NCBI RefSeq assembly: GCF_034190915.1
Contig: NW_026947514.1
Coordinates: forward strand, 8,902,201 to 8,966,200
Length of the DNA stretch: 64,000 bases
Direction of reading: 5' to 3'
Source of the DNA: Cavia porcellus
Lineage: Eukaryota; Chordata; Mammalia; Rodentia; Caviidae
In this document: in pieces, positions 42,519 to 53,994 of the stretch
Layout of the letters: each line of letters opens with the position of its first letter
How positions within the stretch are numbered: the first letter of the stretch is position 1
The notes under the pieces: generated by a model
What the model was told of the DNA's origin: nothing
Database searches by the model: none
What the model saw: only the letters and a program-made list of their open reading frames with translations
Program-made: the position numbers and the translations under genes

Positions 42519-42925
42519 GGTAGCCATTGTTGATTGCCTGTTACCTTGTTTTGGGGTCCTGTATCATTTTCACTGTTTTATTGGGTTGGGTCTTCTGTTT
42601 TGTTTTGTTTGATTTTGTTGTGTCTGATGGCACGGGCAACTGTTTCAAGGATGGCAAGACGTATTATGGTAGCCATTTAGGATTTACTATTGTCTAATTT
42701 TGAAGTCCTTTATTATATTCATTGTTTTGTTTTTATTGGTTCTGTTTCGATTTTTACTATGTTTGAAGATATCTGCAGCTATTTCAAAGACAGGAGGTAC
42801 TGTGGTAATCATTGTTGATTTTGTATTATTTCGAAGCTCTCTGTCACTTACATTGGCTTATTTTGATTGGCTTTATTCTGTTTTATTTTGCTTGGTTTTA
42901 TTCTCTTTAAAAGAAAAATTTTAAA
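42519..42925 (+). mobile_element. LINE-like 3' end with about 140-bp internal repeats
   Basis: Three diverged units start ggtagcc or ggtaatc at 42519, 42668 and 42804 (spacings 149 and 136). Shared blocks include 'gaagtcct', 'ttttattggttctgttt' and 'actattgtctaattttgaag'. The same blocks occur on the minus strand of 14650-15826, which has a poly(A) tail and target duplications. I therefore infer a 3' end of the same LINE family, older here. Confidence 0.55.
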
Positions 42926-43314
42926 ATGCCACTAACTTCCTCTGAGCGGGGTGTGGGTTAGGAGAAGAAGGTGTGGCTGGGGGCAGGTGGAGGATGAGCC
43001 AACACATTGGATGCCAGGAGGGGGCACTGAGAGCCACACCTTCACAGAACCAGGGCGTCCGAGCAGCAGCTAGTGGGCTGACAGATGGCATGTGAGGTGC
43101 TGGCCAGTCTGGAGGCGGGAAGAGCCTATGGCTAAGTTCTGTGCACTTCCTACGCAGCCTATGTAACCGGCTGCCCAGCCCCTATGGCCAGGGCTGGACA
43201 GAATGGGATAGAACGGGCTGTGAAACTGAGCGAGTGTCTTAAACTCCCCCAACTTGCAGTGTCATCATCTGAAAAACAGGTCAAAGAATCTCCTGGATCC
43301 TATCTTACCCCGTT
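42926..43314. other. Unrecognised; CTCF-like motif at 43014-43027 (+)
   Basis: ccaggagggggcac matches the CTCF core with one mismatch. Nothing else recognised. Confidence 0.35.
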
Positions 43315-43316
43315 GT

Positions 43317-44200
43317 TTTTTGTTTGTTTGTTTGTTTTTAAACAATGGTGGGAAAGTTTTATTTTTGCTGGAGTCAGTAAAACTTGTAGGGGGGCCTTCC
43401 TTGAAAGGGGGGCTCCGTTGTAGGGGAGCCAATTGTGGCAGGCACAGGTGCTGAGTCTCCAGGGCTGTGTCAGGCAGGGCACGGGGCGCTGGGGAAGGGT
43501 TTCTGTGTGGCACAGGCAGGGAGTGGGAGGCAAAGGAAGAGAGGAGAGGGCGATGGGGCCAGCGGGAAGACAGCCGGTACTTTTGTTTTGTGCCCTCTCA
43601 TACCCACTCTTCATCAACAACATCACTCCATGGTATCCTCTGGAAATGCTCGAGGCAGTGGAGCTTTGTGGAAATCGGATGTGGGCGCTGAGGGGGAGGA
43701 AGAGGAGGGAGAAGTTGGCCATCGGTCAGCTGAACTGTGGGCAGAGCTGGGGCTTCACTGTGATGGGGAGTTGGGCTTTGGGTCGGATTTGCCAGGACTC
43801 TGAGGGCCAAGCGATCCCTCATGATGACACTGTTTGTCTGTGCTCTAGGAAGTGTTCCGTACGTGCAAGTTGAACTTCTGTAACTACTGCAAGGGAATCG
43901 AGTTGTTTGTAGTCAGCGGCAACAGGGATGGCCCAGACTGTGGGGCATTGTTAGGGCTCCTGGTGCGAGAGCAGAGGCCTCTGCATTCTCCTGGCCACCC
44001 CAATCCGCAGTCAAGCTGGAGAGCGGTAGACAAGCGCAGGGCTGATGAAGATCTTCTGAAAGGTGTAGATGGTGTTGGTGTTGCCACCGGAGAGCAGGCG
44101 TGGGATACGTGGGCGTGCATGCGTGTGACTGCGTCTAGTAGATCATCAGGCAGGCCGAGGGCCAGGTTCAGGCCACTGTGGTGTTTGCGAAGCCGTCGTC
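43317..44200 (-). pseudogene. Possible processed pseudogene, identity unknown
   Basis: On the minus strand AATAAA at about 43359-43364 is followed about 20 bases later by an A-rich tail (ttgtttgtttg on the plus strand at 43317-43340), as in a reverse-transcribed mRNA. Upstream there is GC-richer sequence with several medium-length frames broken by stops, none of which I can identify. I found no target duplication. The left part may instead be unrelated sequence. It is a weak call. Confidence 0.25.
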
Positions 44201-44261
44201 TGATACATGGTGAGCCATTAAGAATAAAGAGGAGCACAGAGCTTTTCCCAGGCAGACGACA

Positions 44262-44398
44262 CAGTGGTTCAGATCCGGGTGCTGAGGACCTGTCTAGAAG
44301 TCCCCGCTCGGCTGCCCAGGGCTGGCGTGACGGGGCAGCTCCTGGGCTTTTCTGTGCCTCCGTTTCCTCCTCAGTGCAGTGGAGATGAGGAGAAGCAT
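44262..44398 (+). repeat. MIR-like SINE
   Basis: 'acagtggttcagatccgggt' and 'tgtgcctccgtttcctcctc' fit the MIR core and tail. Confidence 0.55.
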
Positions 44399-44959
44399 CT
44401 GGGCCAGGGCTGGTGGCGGATTCTGAGGGGTAGCGGTTATAGCACAGAAGCTGTGCTGGGGGGCGGGCACACAGGAAACTTCTTCGGAGCATGGGTGATT
44501 TGCACTGTCTTTTCTTTTTTTGGGCGATTATCGTGTTTTTATACAGCGGGAAGAGCAGCTTGCTGCTAGCCAGCCCCTCCAACGCACGCCTTCTGACTGG
44601 ATGTCTGTGCGGTTTTAATAAGTGCTTGTAGCTAGTAATAAGGAGGCTGACCTCAGGGGAGACAATTGGTTTCCTGACAATTAAAGTTAATTTAATTACT
44701 GGGAGTAATTAGCATGTTAATCTAGGTCTCACGCTCTCCTCTGAGTTTGAGCTTCCACACGAAGAGTGAACTTTGCCAAGAAAAACTCAGAAAGGAGACA
44801 AAACCTCCAGAAGGTCTGGACAGTAGCAATGTTCTCCCCACCCCAATGCCCCAAGGTCTTCTGGGGTCGGGAACATGCAGTCTAGAGTGTGCCTTTCATT
44901 TTTTTTTTAAGAAAAAAATATATAGTTTTGTGATTGAATCCCAGGCCTTTTCACTGAGC
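44399..44959. other. Unrecognised; ATTA-rich patch 44670-44725
   Basis: 44676-44723 contains several attaa/taatta/taattag words in 48 bp, as in homeodomain-binding clusters. It may be a conserved non-coding element. Confidence 0.35.
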
Positions 44960-45105
44960 TTTCACCCAGCCTTTTTTGAATTTTTTTTTAAATTTTGAGG
45001 CAGGGTCTCAGTACATCACAAAGTTCTCCAGGATGGGCTCAGACTTGTGATCATCCTGTCTCAGCCTCCCAGAGTACAGTGTGTGTTTGAGTGTCATGTC
45101 AAAAT
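44960..45105 (-). repeat. B1 SINE
   Basis: 'gaggcagggtctcagtacat' through 'tcagcctcccagagtaca'; diverged. Confidence 0.75.
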
Positions 45106-45114
45106 CCCTCTGGG

Positions 45115-45280
45115 GAGCCAGGCATGGTGCTATTCAGGAGGCTGAGATAAGAGGATCCTAAGTTTGAGACCAGCCTGGGTAACTTAGTAACTTGGTACGA
45201 CCTTGCCTCAAACTAAAAATAACAAAGGTTAGGGATATAGCTCAGTGCTCCCCATGTTCATTCCCCAGTTATGGGGAAAG
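45115..45280 (+). repeat. B1-dID composite SINE
   Basis: 'gagccaggcatggtgctatt' and then 'ggttagggatatagctcagt'. Confidence 0.85.
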
Positions 45281-46873
45281 TGTCTTGTGGGGCCCCTGCC
45301 TGGTTTCCATCATTATTACCTTGTTGTTTACATAGTTATGATATAAACAATGACCATTTGTCCCCCAGAAGACAGTGAGCCCTGGAGTATAAGGCTGGGG
45401 CCAGGAACTGCTGGGCCCTATTACTGGGGCCTAGCTCACCACACCTCTCCTGAAGTGAAGCTCCTCTCCTCTGCATGGGTCAGTCTAAACAGTGTCACTA
45501 GGGTGTGTCAGCAGTGGCTCACCCTCCGGCTGGCTGGTCATTGCTGGTGATGCTTTTTATCACTGCTCAGTATTTCCCTGTCCTCCCTGGCTTCCGGGAT
45601 GGAGATTAGCACTCAGTGATGCAAGGCCTGGCCAAGTCCCAGCGAAGGTGTCCAGTTCCTGTAGCTCACCCCGCTTCCCCTCTGTCCATCCCAGAGCTTT
45701 CTGTGCTGCAGGCCAAGCTGCCTTGCAAGTTTGAGAGCTGCCTCCCCGCTGTGAAGCCAGGCTCGGGCACCTGGTTCTTCAGGGCTGTGTGCTCTGTTCA
45801 CTGGCTTGCTGCAGAGAGGAGAGCATCCTTGCTAATCTATGCTTTCGCATCTACTTCTTTGTGTCCTCTTCAGTTCTCTGTTTGGGACACCAAGAACGTA
45901 GGTCAGTCATGACCCCTGGCAACACGGACTCTCCAGCATGTCAATGGACACTGTGTCCTTCTGCCTTTGATCCCAGAAGCCTATGTAGACAATCCCTTTG
46001 TATCATTATGCATATATTTTGAATTGATTCTTTTCTTTAGGGAGTTCTAATACACTGGGCAGATGCAGGAGGGAGACCTGGGCATTGTTCTTGGATCCCA
46101 AAGCACCCCGTCATCTGAGTTGGCCTCTTTCTGGGGCTGCGATTCAAAGGAGAGAAGACACTCAGCTCAGGCTGCGTGTTGCTGGTCAGAATGTTCTGGA
46201 TCCGGGCAGCCCCAGGGTTAGGCTCCGCCTCCCCCCAGCCTCCTGCTCCCCCAGCCTTACCTCCCTCCCTCTCATTAGCTCACAAGGAAACACTAATGGC
46301 TTCTCCTCATCAGTGCTGCCCCCTAAAAATGGGTAAGGCTTGCCTGGAGGAACAGTAAGAAATTGATTATTGCCTGCTCTGTCTCCTCTCATTAAGGACA
46401 CTTTCTCCCTTTGAGGCTGTGAGCACTGTCTTGGAGATGAATATGTCCTGATCCAGCCCAGGCTTTGTTTAGCTTTCAGGGTGCCCTCTATGAGACTCAG
46501 TTTCCCCATTTGTAAAGTGAGACAATTGCTGTACAGTAGGAATTCTTAGCCAATATGCTTTTTGGTTTTCTGCCCTTAGAGGACACATGGTTAAAAGACG
46601 TCTGTCAAACAGAGCCTATTTAATAGCATTAGATTGTCCATGTTTTATTAAGATACCCATAATTCCCCAGCAGACCTTCTCGGGATCACAGTGTAAGCAA
46701 ATCGAGTTGGTGTGGTTTCATGCAGATGCTGGTGAAGCCGCACGTTGCTTGGGAGGGTGACATTCCCTTTGCAATTTAAACATATTGAAAATACTTCTTA
46801 GATCCCCATTCCTATAAACCCTATAAAGCACGGAGAGGAAATGCTGATGTGACACTTTTAATGCTGGGGTATT
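45281..46873. other. Unrecognised; MIR trace near 46490-46530
   Basis: 'tgagactcagtttccccatt' is a MIR core fragment. The rest has no recognised gene or repeat. Confidence 0.4.
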
Positions 46874-47262
46874 ATGTTAGTCACTTTCCTGTTGCTAGGA
46901 CAAAATATCCAACACCAGCAATTGCAGGGATGAGAGGGTTAATTTCGCTCACAGCTTCAGGGCATTCAGTCCATGGTAAGCTGACTCTAAGACTAAAGAC
47001 ATGGCAAAACGACCCGGTAGAGGAAAGCTGCTCACTTCATGTTGGCCGGGAAGCATAGAGAGAGGAAGGGGAGGAGCCGGGGAGGGAGATGAGCCCGCCA
47101 GAGTTTCCTCATCACACCAAGCAGCGCCAGCCTCTTCACAGCACATCTAGCTAGGAGCTCATCAAAGTGGGATTGATCATCCCCCGAGATCCGATCACCT
47201 TCCAAAAGGCCCACCTCTGAACGTATGAGGCTTTGGGGACATTCTAGATCTAAGCTGTAACA
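46874..47262 (-). repeat. MaLR LTR
   Basis: 'actttcctgttgctaggaca', 'ccttccaaaaggcccacctc' and 'ggggacattctagatctaag' follow the antisense MaLR order. Confidence 0.75.
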
Positions 47263-47429
47263 AGCGTAATGGGGATGGCAGCTTCCCCTCTTATTCTGTC
47301 TGGGATCACTGTTCTGGAGGAAGACAGCATTCGTGTTACAAGGACACTCGAGCAGGTTGTGGAGGAAGTCCTCAGTGAGGAGCCGATGCGCCCCACCTAC
47401 TGTCACCTGGGCGGGCTGTCTTGGAAGCT
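47263..47429. other. No recognised feature
   Basis: Short unassigned gap between two LTR fragments. Confidence 0.4.
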
Positions 47430-47850
47430 GGGTTATTTTGTCCATTGATGCTCTAACAAATTAGCACACACTTAGCAGCCTCCAAGGTCACAGATTCGTC
47501 TTACAGTTCCATGGGTTAGAAGTACAACAAGGGGCTTGCTGGGCTAAAATCAAGGTGCCCACAGGCCCATGTACCCTTCAAGAGTCCCTAGTGGAAATTC
47601 TGTTCTTCGTCCTTTTCATCTCCTGGAAGTTGCTCACATTCCTTGGTTTGTGGCCCCTGCCATCGCACATTTTCAGAACTACTGACACTGCATCATTCTT
47701 ACACTGCTTCTGTTGTCATCCTGTTTTCTCACCTTCTTCTTTTGCTTTCTTATTATATTATTAAGACCCCTCTCCCATCACATTAGCTTCCCCTGGATCA
47801 TCCAGGGTCAGATCTCCGTCAAGTTGGCAATGTTAGTCCATCTGCAGGGT
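47430..47850 (-). repeat. MLT1-type MaLR LTR
   Basis: 'ctctaacaaattagcacaca', 'aaatcaaggtgcccacaggc', 'cacattccttggtttgtggc' and 'cagatctccgtcaagttggc' fit an antisense MLT1 LTR. Confidence 0.7.
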
Positions 47851-48004
47851 GGCTTCGCTTTCACCAGGTATCCAGTGTACTCAGGTTTCAAGGCTCAGGG
47901 TGTGGACATCACCCCGGCACTGTTACTCTGTCTGCCACAAGGTGGATTGTCCAGTGCTGGCCAACCCTTCTCTTCAGTGACTTCAGGCATTGCTAAGGTG
48001 TGTG

Positions 48005-48165
48005 TTTAGGGAAGCCTCTTGAGAAATCTGAAGCCAGAAATCTCCAGCTTAGCTGCTCACTAATTCCTGACCCGCAGAAATTGTGTGATAACACATTTAT
48101 TATTTTAAACCACCAAGTTTTAGAGTAATTAGTTATGCAGCAACAGATTCCTACTTTAGGCAGAT
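48005..48165 (+). repeat. MLT-type LTR 3' end
   Basis: 'cctgacccgcagaaattgtg', 'aaaccaccaagttttagagt' and 'tatgcagcaacagattccta' are the typical end of an ERVL/MaLR LTR. Confidence 0.7.
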
Positions 48166-48305
48166 TAATTAACCTACATCAACCTCTCTTATTTATAAAA
48201 TAGAGATAGTTCCTAATAATCTTGCAGGACTGTTGTGATTATTAAGTCAATGATGAAAAAATATCTGTCTGTGAGCATTATACTTCATAAATAAATGCTT
48301 TCTAT
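48166..48305 (+). repeat. MIR SINE
   Basis: 'ctcttatttataaaatagag', 'aggactgttgtgattattaa' and a final 'ataaataaatgctt' fit the 3' half of MIR. Confidence 0.7.
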
Positions 48306-49062
48306 TTTTTCTTTGTCTCTTTCTCATAGGACCAGCCCCTGGTAGTGGCTGAAACTAGGGGTTCATTAAGCCCCAACCACCATCTCCAAAAATGCATTTG
48401 TCCTGAAGATCCAGGGGCAGGACAGATCCAGACCCAACCTCCACCCACATCTCCTTGTTGCTTCTCTTCTGCCTGGTCCCTCTAGTCAGAGATAGGGAGA
48501 GTGAAGGCCAGGTGTCCACATGAGACATTCGCTTACCCAACAATGAGTGACTGTATCCCGTCCACCCTCAGTGGTGGGGCAGGGGTGTGGGGGTTTTAGT
48601 AGGTGAGAGAGGGGTGGAAAAACCCATGTACCTTAGAACTCTGTTACATCTCAGGTCTGACCAATAACTCGCCAAACCCAGCTTCTCTGGGATTAAAATG
48701 ATTTTTTTTTTTTGGTTTTCTTTGAGAAATGACAATATAAGATATTAACACATTACCAAGAATGGAAATGTTTAGAGTATTGAATTCCAGTGTGAAAAAA
48801 CAGCTCCTTCATTCCCCAAAAGTGGTTATAAATTTAGGAAAGACACCTCAGAAGGGAAATGAGAGTGTGGGCGTAGATTTGTCTGCGTGGAAAAATGAAT
48901 GTGCCATCTTGAGTATTTTATTAAAATGTGACCTGCCAAAAGAATTGATTCACTTGTGAAAAATTCAAAACGTGCAACCAGATATTGGGCCTGTGAGAAG
49001 ACAGAGCAGAACCTACAACAGAGGGCTGGGGTGTGGGGGAATTGGAGGCTTGGAAGATGCCA
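48306..49062. other. No recognised feature
   Basis: No gene or repeat recognised. Confidence 0.4.
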
Positions 49063-49098
49063 GAAGGATCCAAGATGGCTGAAGGATCCAAGATGGCG
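49063..49098. repeat. 18-bp tandem duplication with CCAAGATGGC words
   Basis: Two 18-base copies (49063-49080, 49081-49098) differ only at the last base. Each holds ccaagatggc, which resembles a YY1 site. Confidence 0.9.
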
Positions 49099-49204
49099 GA
49101 CTGCACACTGTAGGGAGGGCTGTAACATTTGCCATGGAGGGAAGGACAGGAAGTGAGGGAGCCATCTCATCACGCAGCAAGAGAAAGGGAAAGTATTTGA
49201 TTCA

Positions 49205-49320
49205 GAGACTGCTGTGGTAGGAATGTTTGTTCCCCAGAATTTATGTGCTGGGAGCATATGTTAATGGTATTTGAGTAATGAGACCTTTGGGAGGTGATGG
49301 GGCCATGAGGGCCCTGCTCT
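49205..49320 (+). repeat. MaLR LTR 5' fragment
   Basis: 'gctgtggtaggaatgtttgt', 'agacctttgggaggtgatgg', 'ggccatgagggccctgctct', then cut off by a SINE. Confidence 0.75.
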
Positions 49321-49480
49321 CAAGAATGGCTCACACCTATGATCTCAAGCTCAAGCCCAGCCTGGGAAAATTAGCCACTTAGTCAGACCCTGTCTCAAAA
49401 TTTAAAAATAAAAATAAAAGGACTGGGAATGCAGCTCAGTGTGAAGTCTCTGGGTTCATCTCTAGTATTACACACATATA
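49321..49480 (+). repeat. B1-dID composite SINE
   Basis: 'aatggctcacacctatgatc', 'agtcagaccctgtctcaaaa', then an ID half 'ggactgggaatgcagctcag'. Confidence 0.85.
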
Positions 49481-49535
49481 TACATGCGCATGTGCACACA
49501 CACACTCAGGATGGATGAGTCCACTGATGGATGAG

Positions 49536-49573
49536 TTCTCTGATTACCCGTGGATTGATGGGTAATCAGAGAA
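49536..49573. repeat. Perfect 14-bp inverted repeat
   Basis: ttctctgattaccc (49536-49549) and gggtaatcagagaa (49560-49573) are exact complements around a 10-base loop. Confidence 0.9.
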
Positions 49574-50223
49574 TCCCACTGTTATGAACACTGTCACAAA
49601 CACACTTGCTGTGTCTTGCCCTTCAGTAACATCCCGATGGCAGGCCCAGCAGGAAGGCCCTGCAGATGCTGGTGCCACGTTCTCAGACTGCCAGAATCAA
49701 ACAAATTCTGATTCTCTGTAAGTTACCTGGTCTGTGTCTTCAGTTTCACATGCTGTCAGCAAGGCTGTGCCTACAGTATGTCCTTCAAAGCTGGACCCAG
49801 AAAGACCACAGCCAAGGAGAGAAGATGGGAGGGGAGGGCATTGTGATGGAGAAGAATTGTTTGGGACTTGTGGAGCACCTGCCTTTTGGAAGATGCCAGA
49901 AGGCTGAAGGATCCATCTTACACAGTGTCTCAGGCCCAGGCAGGCAAGGAGGCAGGTCAGCAAGATTGCATGTCCATGTCCTAATGATATACGGGGACTC
50001 TAACCCATAGTTGTAGCTCACATGCAAATTTCCATGAAGGAAGGACCAATAAGGTTTGACACAAAGTTTCTTTCCATTTTTACCCAGGTCATCCCGCAGC
50101 ATAGCATTGCCGTTCACCACCATTCATTAAATTGCTAGGTTCTTGTCTCTGACGGGACCAGGGAAGGAGACAGAGAAGGAGCTGTGGCGATGGAGAGGAC
50201 AGTCAGAACTGTGGGCCCCTGAT
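49574..50223. other. No recognised feature
   Basis: Contains a partial echo of the 49051-49090 sequence at 49887-49915. No gene recognised. Confidence 0.4.
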
Positions 50224-50237
50224 GCAGGAAGCATTTC

Positions 50238-50366
50238 TTTTTTTTTTTTTTTTTTTTAATTTTTTTTTTTTGTCTTTTTCGTTTTTTATCGGTACCAGGG
50301 ATCGAACTCACGACTGCCTGCTTGCAAGGCAGGCGCTCATGCCGCTGAGCTAAATCCCCAGCCCCC
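50238..50366 (-). mobile_element. ID SINE with target duplications
   Basis: A T-rich tail, then 'ggtaccagggatcgaactca' through 'gctgagctaaatccccagcc'. Flanked by the exact 14-bp repeat gcaggaagcatttc (50224-50237 and 50367-50380). Confidence 0.95.
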
Positions 50367-50837
50367 GCAGGAAGCATTTCGAAGACATCAGACGCTGGTG
50401 AAGGTCAAACAGATGAAGGCTGAACACGACTGTGGCTTTGGCACCACAGAGGCCACAGGGCCACTGATGAAAGCCCTTTGAGAGGGGCATCAGAGTGGCA
50501 GGGGGAATCGGAGGAGCACGCAGCCACCTGCGCTGAGTGACTTTGTATCTGTGAGGCTGGGGGCTGGCTGGGCAGTTCATGCCTGGGTGGCCATGCAGGG
50601 CCCCACATGGCTGAGCTCTGCAGCCAGGAATGCCTGGGGAGCTCTCCTGCAGATGGTGATCCTCTGACCTCTGTGAGGTGCCTCCAGGGGGCCTCTTATA
50701 TTACTAATGGACACATGGTTGCCATGGTTACCATTGGTGGGGCAAATCCAGTAGCTCAGGCAGAATCCTGAATCTTCTCATTTACAAACTGGAGGCCACA
50801 AGGGGGTGTGGCGCTGGAGGCTTCCCCAGAAAACATC

Positions 50838-50905
50838 TAGGCCCACAGCAGTCATAGAGATGGGGAAACTGAGGCCCAAACAGGTCATGACTTGCTCAGG
50901 AATAC
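50838..50905 (-). repeat. MIR fragment
   Basis: 'gatggggaaactgaggccca' and 'gtcatgacttgctcagg' match antisense MIR. Confidence 0.65.
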
Positions 50906-53229
50906 AGAAAAGGTGAGAGACGCAGGTGACTCCCTCTCCGGAGGATGTGGCCCACATGGCAGATGGCACGGTGTCAAGCTCCGATGGGATGAAGGTGGCG
51001 GCAAGGCAGGTGCCGTGATGTTTAATCTCCTAATGGCATCGGGAGGGTGCGAGTCCTGGGCGCATGGTGACTTTGAATTTAAATACAAAAGAGAGGAGCC
51101 AAGAACTGTAGGGCGTTTGAAGAGTAAGCCCAATGCCAGGCCGGTTTCTAGGGTCTACCAATTACAGTAAAACGAGGGGGAGCAGAGGCGAGGGTGTCAC
51201 GCGGACATCCACTGTCCTGGGACAGGCTTTGCTGCTGGCAGAGGAGGTCGGGGCGGGGTGGGGGCTCACAGAGGATGGGACTTCAGGTTTCTTGGTCTAA
51301 AATCAGAGGGTATGTGTGCGTGTGTTTGTGTGTGTGTGCAACTCGGCTTCCTCCTGAGCAGCACGGATGGGCAGCGTCTGATAAGCTGGACTGGGGTCCA
51401 AAGGAGCCAGAGTCAGCCACCGGAAGGAAGCTGTGAATAAAGGGTGCAGAAACGGAGGGGACCCCTGGACAGCCTTCTAACCCTGTTGTCTTGAGGTGGG
51501 CCAGTCTCCTGGGAGCCTCTCTGAAGCCTTTCAAAAGCTGTTTTCAGATCGCGTTAGGCTGCTGAGCTGTAGAGACCTGGGAGATGCAGAAAGGAGGGGC
51601 CTGAGGAGATAGATGGGCCGCTCACAGCTGCTGGTCACTGCGTGTGCACGTCTCTGTGACACCCCTGATGACAGTCGCGCGCAGACTCAGTGTCCCCACC
51701 TGACAGAGGAGGCCACAGGCCACACCTGGTCACAGCAGTGCTGGTAGCTTGTGCAGCCTTTCTCCAAAGCGTTACCCATTTCTTGGGCTGCTGAAGTGTG
51801 TTTGTAAACCACATGCTTTGGGGAAATCTTTAATTTTTTTTCGTCTGCAGAGCTGGGAGACTTCCTGGAGGACAGAAATGCTGATTTAAGAGACACTGTA
51901 TGATTGGTAAAATACGGAATTCGCCCTGTGGATGTCAGTTTCCCAGGAGCATCTCGGAAGCCTTTCAGAGGGCTTTTTTGGGCAGATGAAACTCCTGACC
52001 CCGCAGCTCTGTGGAACCGTGTGCCCAGCCTTCCCATGTGACTTGTGGGGTGGTTCACTGAGCTCAGCCTCCTGCCCCCTGGGAGCTCTCGGTGCTCTGG
52101 GGCTTTGCTCACTTCTGTTTGCAACTGCACAGGCCAGATGCCAGCCAGGGCTTTCTGCCACCCACCCTGTGGCTTCTCAAGAACGACCAGGCCACCACTC
52201 CAGCCTGAGCCTGAAGACTCACGCAGGTTACAGGAGGAGGTGGCTTTGATGAAGAGAGGTTAAGGAAAAGCCTTTGGACCTCTGGCAGGGAGCAGGTGGC
52301 CTCGGGGTGGGGATGACCTGGAGGGCCCCCCAGGACAATGAGACCACATGGATGAGGGTGAAGAGCCTGAAGTGCTTTAAGGACTGCCAATAATAAGTAG
52401 CATGGGTAGTACCCAGGCTGGTTTCCATTTCTGAGGTGGAATATCATGGGCATCACTTTCTACGCTCACAACCTTTTCGGGAAGCAGCTCTCACTCCCAA
52501 CACGCATGTGCAGTGAGACTCCACAAGGCAACATGCGTCCCTCAGGAGCCCACACTTAGTAAAAGACAGAGCCCAGGAGCCACCATAGAGCCCAGGAAAG
52601 CTGGCACAGGAGGGATGAGTGGGGCTCGAAGGTGCGAGGGAGCCCGGAGGACCTGCTGTGTCTTCGCAGTGGTGGAAACACAAGGTGCCCAAGACCCGGC
52701 CCCTTCTGCTTCCCCTGCGCTCACCACCACTTCCACACCTGACTGCAGAAGAGCAGCAGGGAGCAAGGCTCCTACAGCGGCCCTGTGGACAGAGCAGAGG
52801 TCCTCAGGAGGCCCAGCAGGGAATCGAAGACTGCTCAGAGGCCAGATCACCTCTCCCCGGAGTGAGTCAGCAGAAACAGCTCTGGAGGGGGACCGGCGAG
52901 GGGGAATTCAGCAAGACTGGGGAGCTGGCTTGTGCAGTGAGGCAGCCCCAACAAAGGCACAGTACAGACAGGCACCTGAGGCAGGTGCATTTGTGTAAGG
53001 ACACTCTGTGGTGTCTGCACAATGACACAGACCCCCAGGAACATGTTCTTTAGAATGTACCCCATGGTTAAGTGATACGTGACTGTACTTACACACACAG
53101 GCATGCACACACACATACGTGCACAAGCTCGTGCATTTGGTGTGAAATTGTACCACCACCACCCCACCCCCGTCTCCTGTGTTGGGAAAGTAATTGGATC
53201 AGTGGTTGCAATAGCGGACTTGCTATTGG
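50906..53229. other. No recognised gene; short GT/CA repeats
   Basis: A GT repeat lies at about 51310-51340 and a degenerate CA repeat at 53090-53125. Frames of up to about 180 codons on both strands overlap one another and match nothing known. Confidence 0.4.
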
Positions 53230-53440
53230 CTGGTGGGGCTGCTTGGAGGCGGGTCGCTGGGGGCGTGGCCTGGAAGGGGTTATCCTCCTCCCTGGCTCCT
53301 CCCTGTACGCTCTGCTTCCTGGTTGCCTTGATGTGAGCAGCTGTCCCCTGCCAGGCCCTCCAGCCGTGCTGTTTCTCCCTTGAAATGACATCCAAGGACT
53401 GAGATCTCTGAAACCGTGAGCGAAAAGAAGCCGTTCCTTT
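53230..53440 (+). repeat. MaLR-like LTR 3' fragment
   Basis: 'tctgcttcctggttgccttg', 'atgtgagcagctgtcccctg' and 'tctgaaaccgtgagcgaaaa' resemble the fragments at 13430 and 57890. Confidence 0.55.
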
Positions 53441-53525
53441 GCAAAGGATTTAGTTCAGTGCACCAGCGCCTGCCTGGCAAGCACGAGGTCGTGAGTTTGA
53501 TTCCCGGTACCAAAAAAAAGGGAAA
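53441..53525 (+). repeat. ID SINE
   Basis: 'ggatttagttcagtgcacca' through 'tttgattcccggtaccaaaa'; slightly truncated 5' end. Confidence 0.85.
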
Positions 53526-53721
53526 AAATGCCTCTCTTTTACGCTGTGGGGGTCTAGTGATGGAAAGTGACTGAGAGAGTGTTCACTGAGATTTATTAAT
53601 GCTCTGTGATGTTTAGCAACCGCTGTGGTTCTGGCTCTTTTCTGGAAAAGCCCAGATGGAGACATTCCTAGGGCATCGAGCCTGGTGTGGACAAGGAAGA
53701 CACAAAACCTCCTCTTAAGAG

Positions 53722-53785
53722 GAATAGGCACTCTTAAATTTTTTATCTTAAAAGAATAGGCACTCTTAAATTTTTTATCTTAAAA
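53722..53785. repeat. 32-bp tandem duplication
   Basis: Two exact copies (53722-53753, 53754-53785) starting gaataggcac. Confidence 0.9.
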
Positions 53786-53994
53786 GAAGGAAACTCACAT
53801 CACAGAGTTACAATTCGCAGTTCTCTTTGCTAATTCTTGTTCACTCGTGTTGGCCTGAATAGGAAATTCAGGGATGAACTGGTGAGCTCTGGTCCTGAAG
53901 CTTTGACCAAACTTATGAAATAGCAGCCTGGCAAGGAGTTGCCTCCCTGGCAGCATTTTCAGTGAGGTTCCTGACTTGCTTGGGTATATTTGTT

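Noticed and set aside
43867..44582. Overlapping 178-codon (+) and 232-codon (-) frames
   Set aside because: No recognisable family; the right end contains a MIR. Only the possible retrocopy signature nearby was kept.
51505..51985. Similarity between about 51505-51550 and 51937-51985
   Set aside because: Only about 45 bp with several mismatches; not enough to claim a duplication.
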